DNA of 40,999 nucleotides. It comes from Citromicrobium sp. (GTDB lineage: Bacteria > Pseudomonadota > Alphaproteobacteria > Sphingomonadales > Sphingomonadaceae). A model generated the notes under the pieces. It saw only the letters and a program-made list of their open reading frames with translations, ran no database searches and was not told the origin of the DNA. The position numbers and the translations under genes were made by a program. Positions 24,859 to 33,419 of this stretch are shown here, in pieces (within the stretch, counting starts at the first letter, position 1; every line of letters begins with the position of its first letter). Location: assembly GCA_003248395.1 (NCBI GenBank), contig QFNA01000040.1, positions 1-40,999 of the forward strand, in the 5' to 3' direction.

Positions 24859-26171
24859 GCGCCCTTCCCTCCGTTGGGCAGGCCTTCGGGGAACTTGGTT
24901 TCCCGCTCGTGGATCGCCTGTTCGGCCTGTTCCTTGAGATGCCAGGGCAGCTCTTCGAACACATCCTCGAACATGGTGCGGAACGGATGGTGCAGGCCAT
25001 GGCCGAGGATACCGTTCTGCTCGGCTTCCTTGGTTGTTTTCTTGACGAATTCCGCGGCCTCGAGATCCATCTTTTCTTGCCGCTCCTCGTCCCACTCGCC
25101 GATTTCGATGAGATGGTTCTTGAGGCGCATCACCGGATCGCCCAGCGGCCATTCGTCGCGTTCCTGCGCGCTCCGATAGCCCGATGGATCGTCGGAGGTG
25201 GAATGACCTTCCGCGCGATAGGAGAAGAACTCGATCAGGGTCGGACCGGCATTGGCACGCGCGCGACTGGCAGCCCACTGTTCTGCCGCATAACAAGCGA
25301 GCGGATCGTTGCCGTCGACGCGCAGCGAGGCGATGCCATAACCCACGCCGCGCGCGGCGAAGGTCGCACGCTCCGCCCCGGCGAAACCGCTAAAGCTGGA
25401 TATCGCCCACTGGTTGTTGACCACGTTGAGAATGACCGGCGCGTTATAAACGGTTGCAAACAGGCAGGCAGCGTGAAAATCGCCTTCCGCCGTGCTGCCT
25501 TCACCCACCCAGGTCGCGGCGATCCGGCTGTCGCCCTTGATCGCCGACGCCATTGCCCAGCCGACCGCCTGCGGGGTCTGCGTGGCAAGGTTGCCGGAAA
25601 TGGTGAAGAAGCTGTGTTCCTTGCTGGAATACATGATCGGCAACTGCCGGCCCTTCAGCTTGTCGCCCCGGTTCGAGTAGATCTGGTTGATCATCTCGAT
25701 CATCGGATAACCGCGCTGGATCAGGATGCCTTGCTGGCGATAACTGGGGAAGATCATGTCGTCCGCCGCCAGCGCCATACTGGCGGAGACGCTGGTCGCT
25801 TCCTCGCCCGTACACTTCATGTAGAAGCTGGTTTTGCCCTGCCGTTGACCGCGAAACATGCGCTCGTCGAACGCGCGCGTCATCGCCATGTGGCCCAACA
25901 TGCTGCGCAGCGTTTCGGGATCGAGCTTGGGATCCCACGGCCCATGCGCCTTGTTGTCCTCACCCAGCACGCGGATCAGCCCATGGGCAAAATCGAGCAT
26001 GTCCTTGGGATCGCTCGTTTCGTCTGGGCGTGGCTGCGCCCCTGCTTCCGGCACTTCGATATGCGAAAAATCGACCGCATCGCCGGGGCGAAACTTCGGT
26101 TCGGGTACATGAAGCGAAAGCCTGGGTCGATTATCGCCCGCCTTCGCTGCAGCTTGAGGCCCATCGGCCAT
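24855..26171 (-). CDS. bkdA1: Branched-chain 2-oxoacid dehydrogenase E1 alpha subunit
   Basis: The 438-residue subunit carries the thiamine diphosphate motif GEGSTAEGDFHAA to NNQWAISS (GDG-type motif in GEG form). It also has the phosphorylation-loop-like YRAEGHSTSDDPSGYRS, and GEEATSVSASMALAADDMIFPSYRQQG. An N-terminal extension of about 60 residues before the dehydrogenase domain is usual for this subgroup. It is the first gene of the bkd operon, 79 bp downstream of thyA on the same strand. In this gap an AT-rich stretch (TTATGCATTATTTTATTT) could hold an independent promoter. Confidence 0.95.
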   Translation of the reverse strand: MADGPQAAAKAGDNRPRLSLHVPEPKFRPGDAVDFSHIEVPEAGAQPRPDETSDPKDMLDFAHGLIRVLGEDNKAHGPWDPKLDPETLRSMLGHMAMTRAFDERMFRGQRQGKTSFYMKCTGEEATSVSASMALAADDMIFPSYRQQGILIQRGYPMIEMINQIYSNRGDKLKGRQLPIMYSSKEHSFFTISGNLATQTPQAVGWAMASAIKGDSRIAATWVGEGSTAEGDFHAACLFATVYNAPVILNVVNNQWAISSFSGFAGAERATFAARGVGYGIASLRVDGNDPLACYAAEQWAASRARANAGPTLIEFFSYRAEGHSTSDDPSGYRSAQERDEWPLGDPVMRLKNHLIEIGEWDEERQEKMDLEAAEFVKKTTKEAEQNGILGHGLHHPFRTMFEDVFEELPWHLKEQAEQAIHERETKFPEGLPNGGKGA

Positions 26172-26250
26172 AGAATCGTCTCCCAGACGTAATCTTGCGC
26201 TTATGCATTATTTTATTTCAACCCCGGTTTGCGGTCAAGCGGTGGTCGCT

Positions 26251-27183
26251 TCATACGGCGACGGGTGCCGCTATCGGCTGGTGGGGCCTATAGTCGCTGA
26301 CTTCGAAATCCTCAATTTGATAGTCGAAAATCGAAGCTGGCCGCCGTGTTATAGCAAGCCGCGGATCCCCCGTGGGTTCCCGTGACAACTGCTCGCGAAT
26401 GAGATCTGCGTGGTTCAGATAGAGATGGGTGTCTCCGCCCATCCACACGAATTCACCCGGTTGCAAATCCGCCTGTTCGGCGAGCATGCGTTGCAACAAT
26501 GCTCCGGACCAGAGGTTGAAAGGCAAGCCCAGCGCGACGTCGCAACTGCGCTGGTAAAGCAGGCCGTTGAGGCGCCCGTCGGCGACATGGAACTGGTAGG
26601 TCTTATGGCAAGGCGGCAGTGCCATCCGGTCGAGTTCGGCCACATTCCAGCCCTCGATAATGTGACGCCTGCTGCCAGGATTGTCGCGCAGCGAGGCGAC
26701 CAGTCGCGCGACCTGGTTAACTCCCTCACTGGCGCGAAAGCTTCCGTCGGACTGCGGGATATAGGTTGGCCAGTCGACCCACTGCTTGCCATAGACCGGC
26801 CCCAGATCCCCCCATCGTTCAGCGAACGCCACATCGTCGGCGATCCGCTGCACGAAGTCGTCGAGCGCGATTGCTTCCCCCGTTTCGGCAACATAGCGGG
26901 CGTGGGGCCACTCGTTCCAGATTTTCACGCCCTGAAGGACGAGCGGGCGAATGTTGGTTTCCCCGGTCAGAAACCACAGGAGTTCTCGCGTGGCCGTCTT
27001 CCAGTAAACCCGCTTGGTCGTGATCAGCGGCATGGCCCCGTCGGCAAGGTCGAACCGCAACATCGCCCCGAAAACCGAACGCGTTCCAACGCCGGTCCGA
27101 TCGCTGCGTTCGTCGCCGTCGCGCCAGATACGATTCATCAGATCGAGATATTGCTGTTCGTAATGAACGCGCGTTTCCGCCAT
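26251..27183 (-). CDS. thyA: Thymidylate synthase
   Basis: ThyA methylates dUMP to dTMP with methylenetetrahydrofolate. The 310-residue protein has RSDRTGVGTRSVFG at the N terminus. The catalytic nucleophile is Cys192 in ALPPCHKTYQFHV, followed by YQRSCDVALGLPFNL and the dUMP-binding GGDTHLYLNH. The variant LPFNLWSGALL replaces the more common LPFNIASYALL. It is divergent from the PLP-enzyme gene over 137 bp. No dihydrofolate reductase gene is adjacent. Confidence 0.97.
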   Translation of the reverse strand: MAETRVHYEQQYLDLMNRIWRDGDERSDRTGVGTRSVFGAMLRFDLADGAMPLITTKRVYWKTATRELLWFLTGETNIRPLVLQGVKIWNEWPHARYVAETGEAIALDDFVQRIADDVAFAERWGDLGPVYGKQWVDWPTYIPQSDGSFRASEGVNQVARLVASLRDNPGSRRHIIEGWNVAELDRMALPPCHKTYQFHVADGRLNGLLYQRSCDVALGLPFNLWSGALLQRMLAEQADLQPGEFVWMGGDTHLYLNHADLIREQLSREPTGDPRLAITRRPASIFDYQIEDFEVSDYRPHQPIAAPVAV

Positions 27184-27320
27184 TCGGTAATCCCCGGTCA
27201 GTCATGCTGCAGTGCCCTGCCTCACTCATCGCCCTTGCTACAGCCTCGGCCCATTGACTGTCCACAGGGGGCATTCACTCCGGCGCCGAATGCGCTAGAG
27301 CGCGGTCGACGGAGAGCAAA

Positions 27321-28463
27321 GTGCAGCAACCCCTGATAGATCCGCGCGACGAACTGATTTGCCTGCGCAGTGGCGCGAATGACGGCGCGGTCCTTCCGCC
27401 GATCCATCAGGCGAGCATCTTCCGCCAGAGCTCCATGGCGGCCCTGTTCGACGGGCTGGGGCGCGAGCATGAGGTGCCCGTCTATTCGCGCGGGACCAAC
27501 CCGACCGTTCAGGCGCTGGAGACGACCATTGCCGAACTCGAGCGGGCCGAGGCGTGCCGCTGCTTCGCCAGCGGCATGGGCGCAATTGCCGCCACGCTTA
27601 CCGGGTTGCTGAAAGCCGGCGATCATGTGCTGTTCGCGGGAACGATCTATGGCCCCACACTCGAATTTGCACACCGGCTGGAGGAATTCGGCATTGCCTG
27701 GAGCCGCACCGACGCAACCGACAGCAAAGGTGTAGCAGCCGATCTCAGGCCCGAAACGCGCATACTCTACATGGAGAGCCCGGGATCGATGCTGTTCGGA
27801 CTGCTGCCTGTTGCCGAACTGGTCAGCTTGGCAAAGACGCGCAGCATTTTGACGGTCCTCGACAATTCCGTGTCGACGCCGCTGTTGCAGAAGCCCTTGT
27901 TAGGCGGAGTCGATCTGGTCGTACACAGCTGCTCGAAATATATTGGCGGCCATAGCGACCTGGTCGGCGGCGCGGTCGCCGGACGCGCGGATCTCGTCGG
28001 CGAGATTTTCCGCAAGGGCTTTATGCTGATGGGCGCGGTCATGGCGCCGCTCACCGCGTGGCTGTGCTTGCGCGGGCTGATGACATTGCCGGTGAGGATC
28101 GAGAGACACTCGCAGAATGCGCTCGCCCTCGCCGCGTATCTCGATCAGCACGGGCGCGTACGTCGCGTGTTTCACCCAGCGCTATCGAACGATGCGAATT
28201 TTTCGGCGCTGCGGGGGCATTCGGGGCTGTTTGCCTTCGAACTCGACGGCGACTTCAACGATGCGATCCGTGTCGCAGACCGCCTAGAGCTTTTCGGCAG
28301 GGCAGTGAGTTGGGGCGGACCGGAAAGCCTTGTCATGAGCGGGCACAAATCCGATCCCGCTCCCGATGGCGGCCATCCAATCCCGGCATCGCTGTTGCGC
28401 TTGTCTGTGGGACTGGAGGGTGTAGAAGCACTTGTCGACGATCTCGAAAGAGCGTTCGGTTGA
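27321..28463 (+). CDS. metC: Cys/Met metabolism PLP-dependent enzyme, probable cystathionine beta-lyase
   Basis: The 380-residue protein belongs to the trans-sulfuration family of PLP enzymes. The PLP lysine is Lys206 in VVHSCSKYIGGHSD. Other family features are VYSRGTNPTVQALE, ASGMGAIAATLTGLLKAGDHVL, the pyridine-ring Asp181 (VLDNSVSTPLLQKPL) and the C-terminal SWGGPESLV. This subgroup is usually annotated as cystathionine beta-lyase (cystathionine to homocysteine), but gamma-synthase or lyase activity cannot be excluded by eye. The start is a GTG with GGAGAG upstream. The TGA overlaps a TTG start of the following antiporter gene. Confidence 0.82.
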   Translation: MQQPLIDPRDELICLRSGANDGAVLPPIHQASIFRQSSMAALFDGLGREHEVPVYSRGTNPTVQALETTIAELERAEACRCFASGMGAIAATLTGLLKAGDHVLFAGTIYGPTLEFAHRLEEFGIAWSRTDATDSKGVAADLRPETRILYMESPGSMLFGLLPVAELVSLAKTRSILTVLDNSVSTPLLQKPLLGGVDLVVHSCSKYIGGHSDLVGGAVAGRADLVGEIFRKGFMLMGAVMAPLTAWLCLRGLMTLPVRIERHSQNALALAAYLDQHGRVRRVFHPALSNDANFSALRGHSGLFAFELDGDFNDAIRVADRLELFGRAVSWGGPESLVMSGHKSDPAPDGGHPIPASLLRLSVGLEGVEALVDDLERAFG

Positions 28464-29905
28464 GCAGGTCGCAGCCTAAAACCGAGCCGATGGCGATCTG
28501 GCTGGCTCTGCTGCCGATCGTCGTCCTCCTCGCGCTGGTTGGCATAGCGAGCGCAACGGTCGGCGCGGACGGAAACGCGCTGCTGCTTGCCATGCTGGTC
28601 GCAGCCTTCGTCGCGGGACTGGTCGCATACCGGCGCGGAGCCGGTTGGGAAGCGATTCAGGCGGAAGCCGGACTTCTGGTCGGGGAAGCCTTCCCCGTCA
28701 TCCTGATACTGCTTTCGATCGGCGGCCTTATCGGCAGCTGGATGTTTTCAGGGACGATCCCGCTGATGGTTGCGCTGGGGATTGACCTGATCAATCCTGG
28801 CTTCATGGCTCTCACCGCCTTCGTCGCGACCGCAGCCATGTCGGTGGTTTCCGGAACGTCGTGGGGGTCGACCGGCACGATCGGGGTGGCGCTGATCGGC
28901 GCGGCTGAAGCGATGGGACTTCCGCTCGCGCCCGTGGCAGGAGCGGTCGTGTCGGGTGCCTATTTCGGCGACAAGCTCTCGCCGCTGTCGGACATGACCA
29001 ATATCGCCGCCATCGGTGCTGGGGCGGAGCTTTATGCGCATGTCCGTCACATGCTCTGGACCAGCATTCCGCCCGCCCTGATCGCCTTGGCTGTCTTTGC
29101 CACCGCTGGATTATGGTCATCGGGCGGACAGGGAGACTTGGACGGCGCGCTTCGATTGCGCGATGCCCTGGCGAGCAATTTCGAACTCGGACTGCTGCCT
29201 GCACTGCCCCTCATCATCGCGATCATCGGCATCGCAATGCGCTTTCCCGCCGCGCTCGTTATTGTCGCCAGTGCGGTACTGGCGCTTGTCATCGGCGTTG
29301 CCGTTCAAGGGTTTGAGCCGATCCACGCCATCGCAAGTTTTGTCGGCGGATTCGATTCGTCGACGCTCCTGCCCCAATCTGCAGCTTTTGGCGAGCGGAT
29401 CGCCAATCTGCTCGATCGCGGGGGCGTGGCGTCGATGGCCCCAACGCTGGTGATGATCTTCGCTGCTTTCCTGCTTGCCGCCGCGATGCGCGTTTCGGGT
29501 GCGCTCGATCGATTGCTCGAGGCCATGCTCGCGAAGGTCGATGGTGCGTTCGGCCTGGTGGCCGCGACGATGGCGGCAGGCGCGACAATGGTCGGCCTCA
29601 CAAGCCACGGCGGCGTCACCTCGCTGGTCGTCGGCGGCCTGTTTCGCCCGGCGTATAGCCAGCATGGACTGGCGCCTGAGAACCTGAGCCGTGCGATCGA
29701 GGATTCGGTGACAGTGGTGGAGCCGCTGCTGCCGTGGACCGTCTCCGGCCTGTTCATGGCAACGACCTTGGGCGTCGCGACGCTCGACCTGGCGCCTTGG
29801 GCGGTATTCTGCTGGCTGTCGCCATTGGCATCGCTCGCACTCGCGGCGCTGTATTCGCGAACCGGGAGGGGCCTGAAGCCAATCGGCCCTGCGCATGCTG
29901 ATTAA
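28460..29905 (+). CDS. nhaC: Na+/H+ antiporter, NhaC family
   Basis: About 12 hydrophobic segments are visible in 481 residues. Family-like blocks are VVSGTSWGSTGTIGVALIGAA, GAVVSGAYFGDKLSPLSDMTNIAA (polar residues in broken helices), and TMVGLTSHGGVTSLVVGGLFRPAY. It should exchange sodium for protons across the inner membrane; other NhaC-family substrates such as malate/lactate exchange are possible. The chosen start is a TTG overlapping the metC stop (TTGA) with AAAGAG upstream. An ATG at 28490 has no ribosome site but gives almost the same protein. Confidence 0.85.
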   Translation: MSRSQPKTEPMAIWLALLPIVVLLALVGIASATVGADGNALLLAMLVAAFVAGLVAYRRGAGWEAIQAEAGLLVGEAFPVILILLSIGGLIGSWMFSGTIPLMVALGIDLINPGFMALTAFVATAAMSVVSGTSWGSTGTIGVALIGAAEAMGLPLAPVAGAVVSGAYFGDKLSPLSDMTNIAAIGAGAELYAHVRHMLWTSIPPALIALAVFATAGLWSSGGQGDLDGALRLRDALASNFELGLLPALPLIIAIIGIAMRFPAALVIVASAVLALVIGVAVQGFEPIHAIASFVGGFDSSTLLPQSAAFGERIANLLDRGGVASMAPTLVMIFAAFLLAAAMRVSGALDRLLEAMLAKVDGAFGLVAATMAAGATMVGLTSHGGVTSLVVGGLFRPAYSQHGLAPENLSRAIEDSVTVVEPLLPWTVSGLFMATTLGVATLDLAPWAVFCWLSPLASLALAALYSRTGRGLKPIGPAHAD

Positions 29906-29929
29906 TTTCAGCACGAGCGGCATTGACGC

Positions 29930-29958
29930 TTGAAAGCACAACGCCCCGCCGCTAAAGG
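29930..29958 (+). promoter_or_regulatory. Promoter of tRNA-Pro
   Basis: TTGAAA at 29930-29935 and TAAAGG at 29953-29958 have a 17-bp spacer. The -10 box is followed by CCGCGCCTGC, as in the tRNA-Val promoter, so the two stable-RNA promoters share one design. Confidence 0.6.
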
Positions 29959-30007
29959 CCGCGCCTGCTTCGCACCCGTGCGCCATTGAGCCGCGGGCCG
30001 TTCCGGT

Positions 30008-30084
30008 CGGGGAGTAGCTCAGCCTGGTAGAGCACTGTCTTCGGGAGGCAGGGGCCGGAGGTTCGAATCCTCTCTCCCCGACCA
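30008..30084 (+). tRNA. tRNA-Pro (anticodon CGG)
   Basis: The 77-nt cloverleaf has acceptor stem CGGGGAG/CTCCCCG, D arm GCTCAGCCTGGTAGAGC, anticodon stem CTGTC/GGCAG with loop TTCGGGA (anticodon CGG), T arm GGAGG-TTCGAAT-CCTCT, and an encoded CCA. Confidence 0.97.
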
Positions 30085-30260
30085 ATTCTTCTTTAACTTG
30101 GCGACCCGTCGCCCTGCGATTGCGCGCTCATTTCGTCGCAAAAATCCACTCGACCCGACGCGGTTTTGCGTATCCAACAATGCGTTCATCCGACGTTGTG
30201 GACCCGGAAGCGCTCTATCGGATTGGATGGAACGACGACTTTCAACATGAGGCAATCAAA

Positions 30261-30647
30261 ATGAACAGAATCGCTCTCTCATTCGCTTCCGCGAGCTTGG
30301 CTATCACAGGCCTCGCCGTGTCTGCCCCTGCCGCTGCCGATCCACCGAGTTGGGCTCCTGCGCACGGCAAGCGCGCGAAGGATCGCGCAATCTACAACAG
30401 CCGTGGTCACTACGCCGAACCGCGTCGTATCACGCGCAACAGCAGGATGTGGCGTGGTCGGGACGGGCGTTACTACTGCCGCCGCGACAACGGCACTACT
30501 GGACTGGTGATCGGGGCGGGTGTCGGCGCGCTGGCTGGTCATGAAATAGCGGGCAATGGCGACCGCACGCTCGGTGCCATTCTCGGCGGGGCAGTGGGTG
30601 CCGTTGTCGGCCGGGAGATTGATCGGGGCAGCTTGCGCTGTCGGTGA
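30261..30647 (+). CDS. Exported glycine-zipper protein (2TM surface-antigen type)
   Basis: The 128-residue protein has a signal peptide (MNRIALSFASASLAITGLAVSAPAAAD). A basic central region (RGHYAEPRRITRNSRMWRGRDGRYYCRR) leads to a glycine-zipper segment GLVIGAGVGALAGHEIAGNG then TLGAILGGAVGAVVGREI, and a final RCR. The family is found in the cell envelope and its precise role is unknown. ATG at 30261 with GAGG upstream is chosen; the frame extends further upstream without homology. Confidence 0.82.
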   Translation: MNRIALSFASASLAITGLAVSAPAAADPPSWAPAHGKRAKDRAIYNSRGHYAEPRRITRNSRMWRGRDGRYYCRRDNGTTGLVIGAGVGALAGHEIAGNGDRTLGAILGGAVGAVVGREIDRGSLRCR

Positions 30648-30758
30648 TCCGGTCGTTCCGGAGGTGTCACCTGTGATTATGCACTCGGCGCGTCGCGATC
30701 CTTTCTTAGGGCCGCGGCGCGCCTTTTCATTGGCGGCCATGTCGCTAGTGTGCCCGAC

Positions 30759-31495
30759 ATGTCGGAATTGAACAGACCCTCTGTCCTCGTGACGGGCGGG
30801 GCAAGGCGCCTCGGGGCGTGGTGATTCATTATCGCCGCTCTGCCGAAGCCGCCGAACGGCTTGCAAGGGAGTTGCCCAGCGCGGAGACGATCGCCTGCGA
30901 CCTCGCCGACGGCGATGCGGCGGTGGCGATGGCCGAGCATCTGGCCGCACGGCTGGACGACTGGCGTTGCCTGATCAATTCGGCATCGCTGTTCGAACGA
31001 GACGATGCAACTGCGCTGGACCCGGCGACCAACCTGCGGGCTCTGCAGGTCAATGCCGTCGCGCCTGCTAGGTTGGCCCAGGCCTATCTGGCAACAGCTC
31101 GGGCAAAAGGCGGACGCCATGTCATTCAGGTCACGGACCAAAAGCTCGTCAATCCGAACCCGGATTTCTTCAGCTATTCGATGAGCAAGCACGCGCTCGC
31201 CGCTACCATCCCCATGCTTGCGATGGGCGCAGCGGGCAAGGATGATCGGGTCTACGGCCTCGCCCCCGGCGCGATCCTGCCGAGCCATGACCAGAGCGAA
31301 GCCGAAACCGAGATTTCACACCGGCTCAATTTGCTGCGCCGGAAGACCGCGCCACAGGAAGTCGCCGAGGCCGCGCTGTTCCTCGCAGGCGGTCATCTTG
31401 AAAGCGGACAGACGCTGTTCGTCGATAGCGGTCAGCACCTGCTGCGCCAGGAACGCGATGTCATCTACCTCGCCAGGGAAGCCATCACGGCATGA
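30759..31495 (+). pseudogene. Pteridine-reductase-like short-chain dehydrogenase, disrupted by internal deletion with frameshift
   Basis: From ATG 30759 the frame reads MSELNRPSVLVTGGARRLGAW and then stops at 30822. The rest of the SDR continues in another frame from about 30818: VVIHYRRSAEAAERLARELP, CLINSASLFERDDA, the catalytic YSMSKHA motif and LAPGAILPS. Relatives read GGAxRLGAAIxRALAxAG before VVIHYR, so roughly a dozen codons plus one base are missing exactly after the NAD(P)-binding TGGARRLGA loop. A GTG at 30818 could start a fragment lacking the cofactor loop. The family reduces pterins or other carbonyls. The 3' end overlaps the cytochrome gene in an ATGA junction. Confidence 0.85.
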
Positions 31496-32163
31496 AGCGG
31501 CACGCGCTTTCAACGCGCCTGTGGCACTGGATCAACTTCGCCTGCGTGGTGGTGCTCTTCATGTCGGGGCTGACCATCTCGAACGCGCACCCGCGATTAT
31601 ACTGGGGCGATTGGGGCTTTGCGCCTGAACACGCATGGATGACCGTGCCCCGCTTCCCCGACTGGATGACCATCCCGGGATATTACAGCTTGGCCGTGGC
31701 GCGTGACTGGCACATCCTGATGGCTTGGCCTTTTGCGCTGATGCTGCTGTTCATGTGGATTGCCATGTTGGTCAACCGCCATTTCAAACGCGATCTCGCC
31801 ACCAGCCGTGCCGAATGGAAACCCGATGCGATTAGCGAGGATATCAGGGCGCACCTCAGGCTCGATTTCGATCACCGCAGCGGCAAGTACAATTTCCTGC
31901 AGAAACTGGCCTATGGCATCGTTCTGGGCATTTTCCTGCCGATGATGGTGTTCACCGGGATTGCGATCAGTCCGGGGATGGAGCCGACGTTCGGCTGGCA
32001 GGTCGAATTGCTTGGCGGGCGGCAGTCGGCGCGCAGCCTCCATTTCATCTTCGCTTTCGCCACGCTCGGTTTTTTCATCGTCCATGTCGTGCTCGTCATT
32101 CTGGCCGGGCCGATCGGCCAGATCCGCGACATGATTACGGGAGGGCGTCGCGATGAAACGTAG
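31492..32163 (+). CDS. Cytochrome b561-type membrane subunit
   Basis: The 223-residue protein starts MKRHALSTRLWHWINFACVVVLFMSGL. That is the first helix of di-haem cytochrome b subunits (hydrogenase/formate-dehydrogenase type), with the His in RLWHWIN. Further helices are about 79-98 (DWHILMAWPFALMLLFMWIAML), 141-160 and 180-205 (SLHFIFAFATLGFFIVHVVLVILAGP), with histidines suited for haem. Its stop overlaps the start of the molybdopterin enzyme by 11 bp, so it is predicted to pass electrons between the quinone pool and that enzyme. Confidence 0.85.
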   Translation: MKRHALSTRLWHWINFACVVVLFMSGLTISNAHPRLYWGDWGFAPEHAWMTVPRFPDWMTIPGYYSLAVARDWHILMAWPFALMLLFMWIAMLVNRHFKRDLATSRAEWKPDAISEDIRAHLRLDFDHRSGKYNFLQKLAYGIVLGIFLPMMVFTGIAISPGMEPTFGWQVELLGGRQSARSLHFIFAFATLGFFIVHVVLVILAGPIGQIRDMITGGRRDET

Positions 32164-32890
32164 GGGTTTCCTTGCCGTGCTTGGCGCTGCCTTCGTGGCA
32201 GGATGCAACAAGGTTGCCGAAAGCGATGCCGGATCGAAACTGCTGGGTGCTGCAGAAAAATGGCATGAGGGCGCACACAGGTTCCTCACCAATCGCGAGG
32301 CGCTGGCGCCGGAGTATCCGAAAAGTGCCATCTCACCCTATTTTCGCGGCAACGGCTCGACCGATCCGCGGAATGGCGACTACCCCGCGCAGGCAGCCGA
32401 AGGTTTCGCGAACTGGACGCTCGAGGTCCGCGGACTGGTCGAGAACCCGCTGAGCCTCAGCCTCGACAATATTCGCAGGCTTCCCCAGCGCACCCAGATC
32501 ACCCGCCACGATTGCGTGGAGGGGTGGAGCGCGATCGGTGAATGGACGGGGCCGCAACTTTCCGTCATCCTTGAAGCGGCGAAGCTGAGGCCCGAAGCGA
32601 GGTTCATCGTCTTCCACTGTGCCGACAGGCTTAATGGGGCGGACTATTACGAGAGCGTCGACCTGATCGATGCCCACCACCCGCAGACAATCATCGCCCA
32701 TTTGCTGAATGGAGAGCCCCTCCCCATCCGCAACGGTGCGCCCCTGCGGATGCGGATCGAGCGGCAGCTTGGCTACAAGCATGCCAAATACCTTACCGCG
32801 ATCGAGGCGGTCGCCAGCCTAGACGATATCGGCGAAGGCGGTGGCGGCTATTGGGAAGACCGCGGTTACCAGTGGTATGCCGGCATTTGA
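32153..32890 (+). CDS. Molybdopterin-dependent oxidoreductase, sulfite oxidase/MsrP fold
   Basis: The 245-residue protein has the molybdenum-ligating cysteine in ITRHDCVEGWSAIGEW and the family blocks FIVFHCADRL, YYESVDLIDAHHPQTIIAHLLNGEPLP and GAPLRMRIERQLGYKHAKY. The N terminus MKRRGFLAVLGAAFVAGCNK looks like a lipoprotein or Tat-like leader (R-R then a Cys-ended hydrophobic stretch). It is therefore probably periplasmic and membrane-anchored. With the cytochrome b it resembles MsrPQ-like systems, but the partner is not the usual MsrQ, so the substrate is open. Confidence 0.87.
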   Translation: MKRRGFLAVLGAAFVAGCNKVAESDAGSKLLGAAEKWHEGAHRFLTNREALAPEYPKSAISPYFRGNGSTDPRNGDYPAQAAEGFANWTLEVRGLVENPLSLSLDNIRRLPQRTQITRHDCVEGWSAIGEWTGPQLSVILEAAKLRPEARFIVFHCADRLNGADYYESVDLIDAHHPQTIIAHLLNGEPLPIRNGAPLRMRIERQLGYKHAKYLTAIEAVASLDDIGEGGGGYWEDRGYQWYAGI

Positions 32891-32893
32891 CAG

Positions 32894-33328
32894 CTACTCC
32901 GGATAGGCCTCGTAAGACCGCTTCCAGCCGAGCTCCATCATCTCCTCCAGTACATTCAGATCGATGTCCGCCAGCTTGTTGACATAGAGGCAGGCGCGCC
33001 CGCGCGAATGCTTGCCGAGGCGGGCCAGCAAGGGCGCGAAGGCGGTTTCCTCATCCTCGTCCCCGCAGCCGATGACATAGATCGAATGCTTGGCCTTGCG
33101 CGGGCTGAACCCCAGCCGCGGTGCATCGCCTTCGTGGCCGCTGGCGTAGCGATAATGATAGGCGCCATAGCCGATGATCGACGGCCCCCACATCTTGGGC
33201 TTGAGGCCGGTGACTTTGCGGAACATCGAGTCGAGCACCTTTGCTTCTTCACGCTTGCGTTCGTGGTCGACAGCATCGATGAAATCTGCCGGATCGACTT
33301 CGGTTATCTGCGTTTTCTGCTCGGCCAC
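32894..33328 (-). CDS. DUF1801 domain protein
   Basis: The 144-residue protein shows the DUF1801 core FRKVTGLKPKMWGPSIIGYGAYHYRY, then GFSPRKAKHSIYVI and LLARLGKHSRGRACLYVNKLADIDLNVLEEMM. It starts at a GTG with GGAGGG about nine bases upstream. The family resembles the iron-sulfur-scaffold-like YdhG fold, but its function is not established. It is convergent with the molybdopterin enzyme, with 3 bp between stops. The broken gene at 21962-22463 contains another member of the same domain family. Confidence 0.88.
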   Translation of the reverse strand: MAEQKTQITEVDPADFIDAVDHERKREEAKVLDSMFRKVTGLKPKMWGPSIIGYGAYHYRYASGHEGDAPRLGFSPRKAKHSIYVIGCGDEDEETAFAPLLARLGKHSRGRACLYVNKLADIDLNVLEEMMELGWKRSYEAYPE

Positions 33329-33419
33329 GGCTGGCGGCCCTCCCCTCTTTGTTTGACTCCGCGCCGCCGCGTGGCAATCTCACTGCAACGGCACGCAACG
33401 ATTAAGGAGAATGCCGCGA

